Assembly (NCBI GenBank): GCA_016788705.1
Contig: JAEUSQ010000039.1
Span: 310,001 to 374,000, forward strand
Direction: 5' to 3'
Length of the DNA: 64,000 bases
From: Bacteroidetes Order II. bacterium
GTDB taxonomy: Bacteria > Bacteroidota > Rhodothermia > Rhodothermales > UBA2364
Part shown: piece by piece, positions 17,193-26,132 of the stretch
Position numbering within the stretch: position 1 is the stretch's first letter
How the letters are laid out: the number at the start of each line of letters is the position of its first letter
Made by a program: the position numbers and the translations under genes
Notes under the pieces: generated by a model
Databases searched by the model: none
Told to the model about the DNA's origin: nothing
The model's input: the letters and a program-made list of their open reading frames with translations, nothing else

Positions 17193-18227
17193 TTACGCCG
17201 CTAAGGCTGGCTCGGGGAGTGTACGTCCAACAATTTGGGCAATCATCCGCAATTCCTGCATCATTTCACGGAACTGATTAAAATAGAGTGATTGCGGGCC
17301 GTCACTCTTCGCTGTTGGTGGGTCTGGATGGATTTCAATCATCAACCCGTCGGCCCCTACCGCAACACCTGCACGAGCGAGCGGTGCCACCTTATCACGA
17401 ATGCCCACACCATGACTGGGATCTACGATGATGGGTAAATGGCTTTTTTGCTTAATCACTGGAACCGCCGAAAGGTCTAATGTATTGCGGGTATAGGTCT
17501 CGAAAGTACGAATTCCGCGTTCGCAGAACATGACGTGTGGATTTCCATTGGCGATGACATATTCCGCGCTCATGATCCATTCTTCAAACGTCGAAGAAAG
17601 TCCTCGTTTCAGAAAGATGGGCTTATCCACCTTTCCCAATTCACGCAGCATGGAGAAGTTTTGCATGTTTCGGGCACCAATTTGCAAAATGTCTGCATAT
17701 GTGGCAACAATTTCGATTTGGTTAATTTCCATGACCTCGGTAATCACCTTGAGTCCATGACGATCGGCGGCCTCGCGCATCATCTTAAGACCAGGAACGC
17801 CCAACCCTTGAAATGCGTAGGGAGAAGAACGTGGCTTATAGGCCCCACCGCGTAAAACTTGTGCGCCCGTTGCCGCAACCACAGCGGCGGAAGCTTCTAT
17901 TTGCTCCTCACTTTCTATAGAACAAGGCCCAGCCATGATAATCAATTCATCACCACCAACCGAAAGGCCATCCACGTCTATCACTGTATTCTCCTTCTTC
18001 CAAGTTCGGCTGGCAAACTTATAAGGCGTAGTGACCCGATAGACATCGGAGACACCCTCTAAAACCTTGATATGCCGGATGTCGAAATCCGGTTTTACGC
18101 CAATGGCGCCTAAGACTGTTTGACGAACTCCGGTAGAACGGTGAACATCAAATCCATAGCCATTAAGTTTCCCGATCACCTCTTCTACTTGTCGTTCCGG
18201 GGCATCGGCGTTCATGATTACGACCAT
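17193..18227 (-). CDS. aroF: 3-deoxy-7-phosphoheptulonate (DAHP) synthase, type I-beta with N-terminal regulatory domain
   Basis: First enzyme of the shikimate pathway, condensing phosphoenolpyruvate and erythrose 4-phosphate. The protein has 344 residues. The N-terminal ~85 residues ([21 protein letters not shown]) form the ferredoxin-like regulatory domain typical of the Thermotoga-type enzyme. The TIM-barrel catalytic domain follows, with [52 protein letters not shown] and [11 protein letters not shown], which include the metal and substrate ligands. The N-terminal domain suggests feedback control by an aromatic amino acid; which one cannot be told. A 111-base gap separates it from lptB upstream, so it may have its own promoter. 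Gene symbols vary in this family. Confidence 0.95.
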   Translation of the reverse strand: MVVIMNADAPERQVEEVIGKLNGYGFDVHRSTGVRQTVLGAIGVKPDFDIRHIKVLEGVSDVYRVTTPYKFASRTWKKENTVIDVDGLSVGGDELIIMAGPCSIESEEQIEASAAVVAATGAQVLRGGAYKPRSSPYAFQGLGVPGLKMMREAADRHGLKVITEVMEINQIEIVATYADILQIGARNMQNFSMLRELGKVDKPIFLKRGLSSTFEEWIMSAEYVIANGNPHVMFCERGIRTFETYTRNTLDLSAVPVIKQKSHLPIIVDPSHGVGIRDKVAPLARAGVAVGADGLMIEIHPDPPTAKSDGPQSLYFNQFREMMQELRMIAQIVGRTLPEPALAA

Positions 18228-18338
18228 GATTTCCTTGTTTGTAAAATGTATTATTGGAGTAAACAGGGATTGCTAAAACATAATACAATGCAGGCAACCC
18301 ACGAAACAAACCCTATCCGGGTTGAAAACGCTTTTATC

Positions 18339-19130
18339 TTATAAGCGATACCGTTCGAGCGAAAAATTCTCACCAAGATAACTTTTCCGTACTTCTTCGT
18401 CTGCCGCCAACGTTTCGGCTGTTCCATGTCGCAGGATTTTTCCTTTATAGAGGATGTACGTCACATCGCAAATAGCCAATGTTTCATGCACGTTATGATC
18501 CGAAATCACCATGCCGATGTTCCGGGTTTTGAGGTGAGCCACAATGCGTTGAATGTCTTCCACGGCAATTGGATCCACACCAGCGAATGGCTCGTCCAAG
18601 AGCAAGAATTTCGGTTGGGTGGCCAATGCCCGCGCAATTTCGCAACGCCGTCGCTCCCCACCGGAAAGCATGTACCCTTTCGACTTGCGGATGCGGGCAA
18701 TCCCAAATTCCTCCATCAGCTGTTCAATACGCTGGTTTCGTTCTTTTTTGGAGATGGGTTGATATTCCAAGACCGCCTTCAGGTTGTCTTCCACCGAAAG
18801 TTGTTGAAACACTGAGGCTTCCTGGGCGAGGTAGCCAATCCCTAACCTTGCCCGTTTAAACATGGGAAGTTTGGTAATTTTCCGATCGTTTATGAGTACA
18901 TCGCCTTGGTCTGGGGTCACCATACCACACATCATCAAGAAAGTGGTTGTTTTTCCTGCGCCATTGGGGCCAAGCAGCCCCACAATTTGCCCTTGCTGCA
19001 CCTCCACATCCACCTGATCCACGACGGCTCGGCGACGATAGCGTTTTACCAGCCCCCGTGTATGCAGCACAGCAGGACGCAGCAGCCCCGATTCAACGGT
19101 TTCGGTGTTTGGTTGTTGTTCGTTTTCCAC
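18339..19130 (-). CDS. lptB: LPS export ABC transporter ATP-binding protein LptB
   Basis: Cytoplasmic ATPase that drives lipopolysaccharide extraction from the inner membrane with LptF/G. Visible are the Walker A GPNGAGKTT, Q-loop GYLAQEASVF, signature LSGGERRRCEIARAL, Walker B FLLLDEPFAGVDP and the His switch ISDHNV. The open frame extends upstream to 19235, but that part lies inside the OstA-like gene and reads as basic junk. I choose the GTG at 19130 (VENEQQPNTETVES), giving 264 residues. This leaves an N-terminal tail of about 20 residues before the ABC fold and a 38-base overlap with the upstream gene. A start still further downstream is possible. Overlap implies translational coupling with the OstA-like gene. 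Confidence 0.93.
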   Translation of the reverse strand: MENEQQPNTETVESGLLRPAVLHTRGLVKRYRRRAVVDQVDVEVQQGQIVGLLGPNGAGKTTTFLMMCGMVTPDQGDVLINDRKITKLPMFKRARLGIGYLAQEASVFQQLSVEDNLKAVLEYQPISKKERNQRIEQLMEEFGIARIRKSKGYMLSGGERRRCEIARALATQPKFLLLDEPFAGVDPIAVEDIQRIVAHLKTRNIGMVISDHNVHETLAICDVTYILYKGKILRHGTAETLAADEEVRKSYLGENFSLERYRL

Positions 19131-20886
19131 GTGGCTTTTCAGGCGTTTGTGATACAGGATTCGGTATAACGGTTTCGACCTGTTTGCGTTCCGGCGGCAA
19201 GTTGATCCGTTTTCGGATCCACCTCCATTGCTCATCCGTTACCGGAAATTCCTTGTATTGAGGGCGTTTATCTGGTTGCCAGTTAAAACCATTTAGTTGA
19301 AAGTTTTCTGGGATGATCTCGGCGTCATAAATTACACCATCAGGCTTTAAGGCATCCAAAGTTTTAATATTTTCTTTTTCAAAAGTCAAGTAAAGTTGGT
19401 CTGATTTTAGCTGAATACCTTGTGATAATTTTTTTTGATCATTTTTACTAAAATATAAAGCTTCTGCTTGTGGAAAAATAGTGACCGAACGTAAGGTATC
19501 TTGTTCAAAAAAACCAAATAATTTTTTTCCTCTTAGTTGATTTATTTTATTCAGAACAGAATCCATTTGCGCAACAAATGCATTCCCAAAAACGGATAAC
19601 GAATCCGGCTTTCCGTCTTTTAATACCATCCGAAGGGTATCACCGGAAATTTGGTTTTGCCGAGACCACACCAAAGGGGCGCCAAACAATTGGATCTCTT
19701 CTCTAAAATCGGGTTCTCGATTCCATTTAGTGTATCGGCTTGAGTCGGAACGTGCGGCAAAAGTCCCTTGGCGCATCCTAGTTTGACCCCGAATGACCAT
19801 ATGTTGGTAACCTTCCTCTGGCTCATTCACTTCCAATATCCGTGCAGCCAACAATAGCGTATCCAACACGGCTGTATCTTCTTTTGTAGGCTTTAGCCGG
19901 ACCACCAATGGGTTTCCACGAAGTACCGAGGATTTGGAGGCATTGTTGTGGTATAAAGAGCCACCAAACAAAAAGGTTCTTGCTGGTTGTACCGTTTCAG
20001 TGGCTTTCCGGGCCATTTTTTTTTCGTATCGCTCTAATTTAATTTTCCCACGCGCAAAAGAAATATCGGTCTTACGGTTATGTGTCACGGAATCGGCTTG
20101 TAGAAAAAAATCGGGGTGTTGGAGTTCCACATTTCCATAAAAAAAGGCTTCTTGTAACTCACGATAATATACACCTTTGGTGGCTGTTAGCACCATTTTA
20201 TCGTCCATCAAGCGGACATTTCCTTCAAACTCGCCCCATTTATAGGTAGTATTGTATGAACCTTTGGTGGCCGTAAGAATTGTTTTTCCATCCACTAATT
20301 TCACGTCCCCCTCAAAATTCCCCCATTTATCTTGATTAGAAAAACGGCCCCGTCGAGCGGTGATGACGGCCGTACTGTCTATGATACGGGCGCCAGTGGT
20401 AAAATGTACCAATTTCGTTTGGGCATCATACTCGCCGGCTGTTGTAAAAATGCGGGTTTGACCATTGGAAACACGGATATTTCCAGATGCTTTGGCTTGC
20501 TTATTAAGTGTATTATATACAATTTGATCGGCAGTGAGGGTGTCACCATTTTGTACCATCCAAACCTTTCCACGCAGGGTAATTAGATTACTATCAAACC
20601 GTTCCACCACTTCTTGGGCACGAAGCAAGGTATTTTCCTGTCGGAGCGAGACGTTACCCCGTAGGGTTCGGGAGGTGGTAGTACCAATGGTTTGGTCTGC
20701 ATTCAGGATATCCACCAATTTGCCAATGGGGCCACTTCGGGTTTGTGTGGTATCTGTCGTCGCTACCGCATTGGGTGTGGGATTTGGCCTGATCTGTGCC
20801 AGCACCCACGATTCCGGTAGCACTACCCCAACAAGCAGCCATCCAGACAAAAAAAACACCCCCGGCCAACATTTGTTTTTCTTCAT
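19093..20886 (-). CDS. OstA/LptA-like periplasmic LPS-transport protein
   Basis: A 597-residue exported protein. The signal peptide MKKNKCWPGVFFLSGWLLVGVVLP leads to a likely cleavage before QIRPNPT. Residues about 60-300 are stacked OstA-type beta repeats: RTLRGNVSLRQENTLLRAQ, ITLRGKVWMVQNGDTLTADQ, NFEGDVKLVDGKTILTATKG, EFEGNVRLMDDKMVLTATKG and YGNVELQHPDFFLQADSV. This is the beta-jellyroll bridge used to carry lipopolysaccharide across the periplasm. It is much longer than proteobacterial LptA (~185 residues); long OstA-like proteins are usual in Bacteroidota. It overlaps lptC by four bases (ATGA) and lptB at its end, forming an Lpt operon. Whether it acts as LptA alone cannot be told. Confidence 0.9.
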   Translation of the reverse strand: MKKNKCWPGVFFLSGWLLVGVVLPESWVLAQIRPNPTPNAVATTDTTQTRSGPIGKLVDILNADQTIGTTTSRTLRGNVSLRQENTLLRAQEVVERFDSNLITLRGKVWMVQNGDTLTADQIVYNTLNKQAKASGNIRVSNGQTRIFTTAGEYDAQTKLVHFTTGARIIDSTAVITARRGRFSNQDKWGNFEGDVKLVDGKTILTATKGSYNTTYKWGEFEGNVRLMDDKMVLTATKGVYYRELQEAFFYGNVELQHPDFFLQADSVTHNRKTDISFARGKIKLERYEKKMARKATETVQPARTFLFGGSLYHNNASKSSVLRGNPLVVRLKPTKEDTAVLDTLLLAARILEVNEPEEGYQHMVIRGQTRMRQGTFAARSDSSRYTKWNREPDFREEIQLFGAPLVWSRQNQISGDTLRMVLKDGKPDSLSVFGNAFVAQMDSVLNKINQLRGKKLFGFFEQDTLRSVTIFPQAEALYFSKNDQKKLSQGIQLKSDQLYLTFEKENIKTLDALKPDGVIYDAEIIPENFQLNGFNWQPDKRPQYKEFPVTDEQWRWIRKRINLPPERKQVETVIPNPVSQTPEKPRGKRTTTKHRNR

Positions 20887-21467
20887 AATCCGCTTATCCT
20901 TACCTGTCCGGTGAGTTTTCGGGCGCTGTAATTGGTCATACTTTCATCCGTCACCAAGTCATAGACCTGCAATTGTTCTTGATCCGAAATCATCCGAACC
21001 AATCCTTTTGCAGAGAGTTTTCGGGTTGCGTTGTCCCAGATAAGGTGCTCGGCCTGAAGGCGTCGGCCTGTTGCTGTTTCCACCTGCACGTTCCCAGTCG
21101 CTGTAAGGTGCAACGTTGCTTCCTCGAACCGGAGTTTGTCCATACTGATGTTGGCGGAAGGCTTTCCCGATGGATCGAAAAGGGCCACCCGCACGGGTTT
21201 TTTGGATTTCCCAACTCCCAATAACGCAAAAACAGAATCCCCCCGCTCGAAGCGTGCCATACTTCCTGCTTGTACCCGCAGTTTAGGCTTTCCATCTTCC
21301 AAGATTTCTAAAGAAACATTTTCTATTTCTTGGGTGGGCTTACGTGGATCCGGCAACTGGGGTTTAGTGGTGTCTATGTCGGAAAAACGACAACCGGCAA
21401 TCACCACCAAGAAATATAATTTACCATAACGGAGATAGGTTTTATTTTCTGACAAAGGGAATTTCAT
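20883..21467 (-). CDS. lptC: LPS export protein LptC, lipoprotein-like
   Basis: Small periplasmic protein of 194 residues that links the inner-membrane LptBFG complex to the periplasmic bridge. The N-terminus is a hydrophobic segment ending in VVIAGC, a lipobox. The beta-jellyroll part contains ENVSLEILEDGKPKLRVQAG, LRFEEATLHLTATGNVQVETATGRRLQAEHLIWD and VRMISDQEQLQVYDLVTDESM, a typical LptC pattern. The ATG is followed at the other end by a four-base overlap with the OstA-like gene. It starts only five bases after the stop of the oxidoreductase gene, so the Lpt genes share a transcript with hydroxyproline catabolism genes. Confidence 0.88.
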   Translation of the reverse strand: MKFPLSENKTYLRYGKLYFLVVIAGCRFSDIDTTKPQLPDPRKPTQEIENVSLEILEDGKPKLRVQAGSMARFERGDSVFALLGVGKSKKPVRVALFDPSGKPSANISMDKLRFEEATLHLTATGNVQVETATGRRLQAEHLIWDNATRKLSAKGLVRMISDQEQLQVYDLVTDESMTNYSARKLTGQVRISGL

Positions 21468-21472
21468 ACATT

Positions 21473-22717
21473 TTAAAATCGTTCAGGGGCAAAGGGCAAA
21501 GGGTCCATAAATGGCGTTTTCCCACTGATTAAATCAGAGATTATTTTTCCGGTTCCTGTGGCAGTGGTTACGCCAATCATCGCATGGCCTGTGGCCACCA
21601 ACACATTCGGGAAGGCCTTCAACGGCCCCACCAAGGGCATTCCATCCGGTGAACAAGGTCGTAAACCCATCCAAGAAGTAGCCTGTTGTACTGCCATGGC
21701 ATCATAATTGGTTAGGTATTCCTGTGCGGCGTTTTTAATGGCCTGTACCCTCCGATGGTTTACGGAGAGGTCCATTCCGGTCAGTTCCATCGTCCCAGCA
21801 TACCGGATTTCGTTCCCAAAAGGCGTAATGGCCACACTTCGCTCGCTTAACAAGATGGGCATTCGGGTTAAGGTCCCCGTTTGAGGCAGGGTAATGCTAT
21901 AACCTTTTCCGGGTTGAATTGGTAGTTTAATCTTGAGCGCCTGATTTACTTCTTGCGACCAAGCCCCCATTGCGAGCACTACATAATCCGCTTCAAATTG
22001 TTGATGTGTGGTTTGAACCTTTTTAATTTCTTTTTTGCCCAATTCAAAACCATTTACCGTTGCCTTTTCTATTATTCTTCCCCCATTTGCGCGGACATAT
22101 TCGGCTAAATGCACCATCAACTTGGCGGGATTTAGGTGCGAATCAATTTTAAAAAAGGCCCCACCCTTCAGGTCTCTACGGAGGGTGGGCTCCATTGTAC
22201 ACATTTCCTCCAAATCCAAAACCCGTGCCTCCATACCAACCTTTTGTACCGCTTCCACTTCATGAATGCAGGATTTTAGACCCGCATCTGTTTTCGCCGC
22301 AAAAATTAGGCTTTTTTCCTCGAACCCCACCCTATCTCCCAAAGCCTGGTTCAATACTTTAAACAGATGTAGGCTCTCTTCGCATAGTGTACCTAATATT
22401 GGCATACAGCGGTTTACATGTGCTTTGGTTGCATACGAACGAAACGCCCATAGCCACCGAAACAATTCGATCTCTATACGGGGCTTGATATAGAAAGGAC
22501 TTTCGGGGTCTAACATCCACTTTAGACCCTTACGAATCACACCCGGCGCGGCGAGTGGAACTACATGGCTGGGCGTTACCCATCCTGCATTTGCCCAGGA
22601 ACTGCCTTTTCCCACTTCCGCTTTTTCGAGAACCGTCACATCATGGCCTTCCTGCAAGGCATAATAGGCCGTACATAAGCCAATGACTCCTCCGCCAATG
22701 ATAACAACTTTAGACAT
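21473..22717 (-). CDS. FAD-dependent D-amino-acid dehydrogenase, probably D-hydroxyproline dehydrogenase
   Basis: A DAO-fold flavoenzyme of 414 residues. The N-terminal dinucleotide-binding motif VVIIGGGVIGLCTAYYALQEG is followed by the FAD-ribose acidic end of strand 2 (VTVLEK). NAGWVTPSHVVPLAAPG is typical of the DadA branch, and the C-terminal MIGVTTATGTGKIISDLI closes the FAD domain. DadA-like enzymes oxidise D-amino acids at the membrane or with a quinone. Here the upstream neighbour is a 4-hydroxyproline epimerase 27 bases away, so the substrate is probably cis-4-hydroxy-D-proline. The product would be the cyclic imine handled by the DapA-family enzyme at 10070. General D-amino-acid oxidation is the alternative. 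Confidence 0.87.
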   Translation of the reverse strand: MSKVVIIGGGVIGLCTAYYALQEGHDVTVLEKAEVGKGSSWANAGWVTPSHVVPLAAPGVIRKGLKWMLDPESPFYIKPRIEIELFRWLWAFRSYATKAHVNRCMPILGTLCEESLHLFKVLNQALGDRVGFEEKSLIFAAKTDAGLKSCIHEVEAVQKVGMEARVLDLEEMCTMEPTLRRDLKGGAFFKIDSHLNPAKLMVHLAEYVRANGGRIIEKATVNGFELGKKEIKKVQTTHQQFEADYVVLAMGAWSQEVNQALKIKLPIQPGKGYSITLPQTGTLTRMPILLSERSVAITPFGNEIRYAGTMELTGMDLSVNHRRVQAIKNAAQEYLTNYDAMAVQQATSWMGLRPCSPDGMPLVGPLKAFPNVLVATGHAMIGVTTATGTGKIISDLISGKTPFMDPLPFAPERF

Positions 22718-22744
22718 AAACAGTTGTTTTTATTGAAAATATGT

Positions 22745-23746
22745 TTAGCCTACCGAAAATCCAAAAGCATAAGGATCGTCATCCGGATCAATGGTAATGG
22801 TATTCCATCCGGTAATTTTGGCCCACCCTTCTATACTCGGAATAATGGCTTTAAACGGCCCCACTTCGGTCTCGGATTCCACCCTGCCTATAAAAAGGCT
22901 TCCAATAATGCTTTCATGTACAAAGCGATCCCCCACTGCCAGTTTCCCTTTTGCCGCCCATTGTGCTATACGTGCCGAAGTACCCGTTCCACACGGCGAG
23001 CGGTCTATGGCTTTATCTCCATAAAAAACGGCATTGCGTGCGTGTGCTTCAGGATTCGTCGGTTCACCCGTCCATTGAACATGCCCCAGTCCTGAAATGC
23101 GCGGATCGGTCGGGTGAACAAAGGTATATTTTTGGTTAAGTGCTGTTCTTAGCAGTGGACTAAACCGCAACACATCTGCCGCAGTAAACGCGCCAAGACC
23201 GGGAAAGTGGGCTTGTGGCTCTACGATCGCATAAAAATTCCCCCCATAGGCCACATCGCATGTGATGGTACCTAAGCCTGGAACATCGGCTTCGAGGTTG
23301 GGGGCATACAAAAAAGAAGGAACATTAATGATCCTAACAGAACGTACTTTACCGTTAGATAACGTGTAATGGGCCTCTACCTTTCCGGCAGGCGTCTCGA
23401 TGCGCAATAAACCCGGGGTTTTTGGTGTTACCAAGCCTTTTTCGATGATCACCGTGACGGTTCCAATGGTTCCATGACCACACATGGGCAGACAACCACT
23501 GGTTTCGATAAACAAAATTCCTATATCTCGGTTGGGATCTGCGGGGGGATATAAAATGGAGCCAGACATCATATCATGACCACGCGGTTCAAACATCAAC
23601 CCCTTCCGAATCCAGTCGTAGCGGGCCAAAAAATCCAACCGACGCTCGGCCATGGTCTCGCCCGCCAAAAATGGGCCACCACCCGCCACTACCCGTACCG
23701 GATTGCCACACGTATGGGCATCAATACAAAAAAAAGTTGAAACCAT
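22745..23746 (-). CDS. 4-hydroxyproline 2-epimerase (proline racemase family)
   Basis: Interconverts trans-4-hydroxy-L-proline and cis-4-hydroxy-D-proline, the first step of hydroxyproline catabolism. The 333-residue length is usual. Both acid/base cysteines are present: LPMCGHGTIG near residue 90 and SPCGTGTSARIAQWAAKGKL near residue 240. A Cys/Cys pair marks racemases and epimerases, while the dehydratase branch has Thr in place of one. I place the start at ATG 23746 (MVSTFFCIDAHTCGNPVRVV), which matches the family N-terminus, rather than at the TTG five codons earlier. It is the first gene of a minus-strand run with the dehydrogenase and the Lpt genes. Proline racemase activity is a less likely alternative. 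Confidence 0.9.
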   Translation of the reverse strand: MVSTFFCIDAHTCGNPVRVVAGGGPFLAGETMAERRLDFLARYDWIRKGLMFEPRGHDMMSGSILYPPADPNRDIGILFIETSGCLPMCGHGTIGTVTVIIEKGLVTPKTPGLLRIETPAGKVEAHYTLSNGKVRSVRIINVPSFLYAPNLEADVPGLGTITCDVAYGGNFYAIVEPQAHFPGLGAFTAADVLRFSPLLRTALNQKYTFVHPTDPRISGLGHVQWTGEPTNPEAHARNAVFYGDKAIDRSPCGTGTSARIAQWAAKGKLAVGDRFVHESIIGSLFIGRVESETEVGPFKAIIPSIEGWAKITGWNTITIDPDDDPYAFGFSVG

Positions 23747-23983
23747 GTCAGCAATTTCCAATTACACGTATCAAAAGGGATCTTGTTTTTTAGTTTTTTT
23801 ATTGCTAAATTTACAGACCCTTAAATTAGATCATCGGTGCATAAAATCAAAATCTCTTTCTGACCAATGCCTTTAACGACCATTTCCTTTCAGTAAGATC
23901 GTCCATTATCCACCACGCATACCAAACAGACCTCTTTTTTTACCAGCATTAAATAACCCCCCAAACAATAACTTCCAAAACAC

Positions 23984-24634
23984 ATGAACACAAACATGAA
24001 CGTAAGCCTGACATTTCGTCGGATGCTATCCCTCTTTATACCGGTTTTTTTGGGACTTACCTCCAATGGCTGCGACTTCCTCGCTGAAAAATTGGGCGTG
24101 GATTATGTAACCGTACCCATGGATAAGTTCGCTACGGACTTGCCCGTTGCAAATGGTTCTATTGGATACTCCTCCGGCGAAGTCAATCTTGGGAGCGTGA
24201 CCCTGCCTAAAGTGTTTGAAGCCGATGAAATCCGCATAGCAACCGACCAATTGGTCTTTACCGAAACGACCGATACGCTGGGCAAAACCGCTGCCCAAAA
24301 TGGAAAGGTACGTATAACTATCAATATTCAGGGGTATTGCGCTGGACAAGCCACCTTGACCATTACCAATAGTGTGGTCTCTGCCATATCGTCAAACCCT
24401 ATTCCCATTGGTCAATGCGCACAACTCGCAAGCTATCACGCCGCCCTCCCCGCTTCTGTAAAAGCACTCTTGGCAACCGATTACCTCACCTTAACAACAG
24501 CTAAAATCCGTGAAGCCATTAATACGGCCATTCGCGCCCTTAAGGTTAAAGGAACGGTCACTGTAGAGGTAGTAGAAGGGACGATCCGAGGAAAATTCAC
24601 CCTGAAAAAGGCGGATGTTCACTTGGATTTCTAA
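23984..24634 (+). CDS. Putative lipoprotein, paralogue of the gene at 25193
   Basis: A 216-residue protein of unknown function. The N-terminus MNTNMNVSLTFRRMLSLFIPVFLGLTSNGCDF is a signal sequence with a Cys at the end of the hydrophobic stretch, compatible with lipidation although SNGC is not a textbook lipobox. The mature part is beta-rich with three segments recognisably shared with the gene at 25193: CDFxAxKLGVD near the start, a VNLGSVTLPKVFEADEI-type segment, and a Gly-Lys-rich final strand ending in aromatic-hydrophobic residues. It starts a plus-strand unit divergent from the epimerase, and a terminator follows. I recognise no family. Confidence 0.75.
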   Translation: MNTNMNVSLTFRRMLSLFIPVFLGLTSNGCDFLAEKLGVDYVTVPMDKFATDLPVANGSIGYSSGEVNLGSVTLPKVFEADEIRIATDQLVFTETTDTLGKTAAQNGKVRITINIQGYCAGQATLTITNSVVSAISSNPIPIGQCAQLASYHAALPASVKALLATDYLTLTTAKIREAINTAIRALKVKGTVTVEVVEGTIRGKFTLKKADVHLDF

Positions 24635-24657
24635 AGTCGAGTAATGCGTTTAGTTTA

Positions 24658-24686
24658 GGGGTGTTATCACGAGCACCCCTTTTTTG
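24658..24686 (+). terminator. Terminator after the first lipoprotein gene
   Basis: GGGGTG pairs with CACCCC around a 10-base loop, followed by seven T's. Confidence 0.85.
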
Positions 24687-25192
24687 CCTTGTATAATAAA
24701 ATAGCTACCTAAAAGGTGTTTCGCAGCCTATCATAAATTCGGACATACGCTTTGGAGGTATTTCTGGTCAAACAGGCCAAAGTGACGTTTCTCCATTTTC
24801 CTTTTAACCCCTTGATGCACCGCGACAATGCAAGGATACATCGTGCTTAGGTTAGTAACGTTTTTTTCTCGCCAGATTGTAAGTGCGCGATTTGATTATT
24901 AAGACCATCTTGCATAGGCACCGAAAGCCGATCTTCTGTAACCATCCGAACCAAACTTTCACAGGTATTGAACTCCTTACAAAAAAACAGACCCTATTAA
25001 ATAATTTAATATTGTACAACCCAATCTACGCCTTATATTCAATCCGATTTATCATTATTTTTTCTTTCAATTCATCTTATGCCTTAAAAGACCCCACCGC
25101 CTATAGATCTTCATCCATTTATCAACACCGAAGTAAATAGCAATCGTCTTTTTACTATATAAACAACCCATAATTTTTAACTTTTGAGACAC
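24687..25192 (+). other. Spacer between the two lipoprotein paralogues; no gene recognised
   Basis: AT-rich in its right half. The frame from 24883 has no protein-like features. The promoter of the second lipoprotein should lie in the last ~100 bases; an AT-rich TACTATATAAAC at about 25153 is a weak candidate. Confidence 0.4.
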
Positions 25193-25864
25193 ATGAACAC
25201 AACTTTGAACGTAAACCTTGCGTTACGTCGGATGGTATCCCTCGTTGCTTTGGCATTCTTTGCATTCACCTCCAATGGTTGCGACTTCATTGCTTCTAAG
25301 CTTGGAGTGGATGAGGTAGATGTCCCTACCAGCTCATTTGCCAGTTCGGTTAATCTTGTCCCCGACCAAACTACTTTGGTTGAAGGAAAGGTAAATTTGA
25401 GCAGTGTAAAACTACCTGACATATTTGATGTGGACGAAGTCATCCTCTCTCCAGATTACTTCACCTTTACCCCCTCCGCCGCAAGTGCTTTAGGAAAAAC
25501 ATCGGCAAGTGGACAAATTATTCTGCTTCTTTTGGTGAACAACCTTCCAGTTGCATATGCAACGATTACCATTAAGGACGACAAGGTCACAGACATTACC
25601 CCAAAAGAGTTAAAACTTACAGCAAAGGTACTAAAGGCCCAAGTGGATGCAATGATTGCTAAAACTCCAGAGCCAAACAGAACGAAACTAGGAAACGCAA
25701 TAAAAGCTAGTGGATGGGAGACGTTGACTTTAGCGCAAGTCGTGGCTGCGATTAATCAGGCGGTTAAGTCTGCAGAACCTACTGTAAGTGTTGCGCTCCT
25801 ACCCAATTCTACTATAACAGGAAAATTGAATGTGAGTAAACTTAGGTTCGGTTTAAAATTCTAA
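25193..25864 (+). CDS. Putative lipoprotein, paralogue of the gene at 23984
   Basis: A 223-residue protein starting at ATG 25193 (MNTTLNVNLALRRM), aligned with the start of its paralogue; the ATG three codons upstream is less likely. The signal sequence ends FAFTSNGCDFIASKLGVD, nearly the same as in the other copy, with a putative lipidated Cys. Shared segments are VNLSSVKLPDIFDVDEV and the last strand ITGKLNVSKLRFGLKF. The centre is diverged. The two genes are separated by 558 bases and each has its own terminator, so this is an old tandem duplication. Probable envelope lipoprotein; function unknown. Confidence 0.75.
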   Translation: MNTTLNVNLALRRMVSLVALAFFAFTSNGCDFIASKLGVDEVDVPTSSFASSVNLVPDQTTLVEGKVNLSSVKLPDIFDVDEVILSPDYFTFTPSAASALGKTSASGQIILLLLVNNLPVAYATITIKDDKVTDITPKELKLTAKVLKAQVDAMIAKTPEPNRTKLGNAIKASGWETLTLAQVVAAINQAVKSAEPTVSVALLPNSTITGKLNVSKLRFGLKF

Positions 25865-25889
25865 GGGTAGTGTTTAAAAGATTAATAGA

Positions 25890-25920
25890 GGGTTGTGTTT
25901 TTTTGCGCAACCCTTTTTTT
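25890..25920 (+). terminator. Terminator after the second lipoprotein gene
   Basis: GGGTTG pairs with CAACCC around a T-rich loop, followed by seven T's. Confidence 0.82.
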
Positions 25921-26132
25921 ATGTACAGACGAATCCTCGTTGATCTATCCAACAATCAATCGTTCCTTGCCTATCTTTTAAAGAAGACTTATGGCAAAAA
26001 ATGTGTAGGGGCTGCCGCTCATTTTGTCATCGTCTCAAGAACGCTTGCCCTTTCCTATACGCTTTTTTTGGCTTATCTTGGTTAGACAGGCCAAATTGGC
26101 TTTATCCTTATTCTTTACAAACCGTTTTTTCT

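Noticed and set aside
19131-19235. Longer N-terminus for LptB from the ATG at 19235
   Set aside because: The extra 35 residues lie in the coding end of the OstA-like gene and are basic and unlike any LptB N-terminus.
26001-26132. Extended N-terminus of the peptide transporter
   Set aside because: The Cys/His-rich text before MNTTQDTSFFGHP is not protein-like, and the family begins shortly before the first helix.
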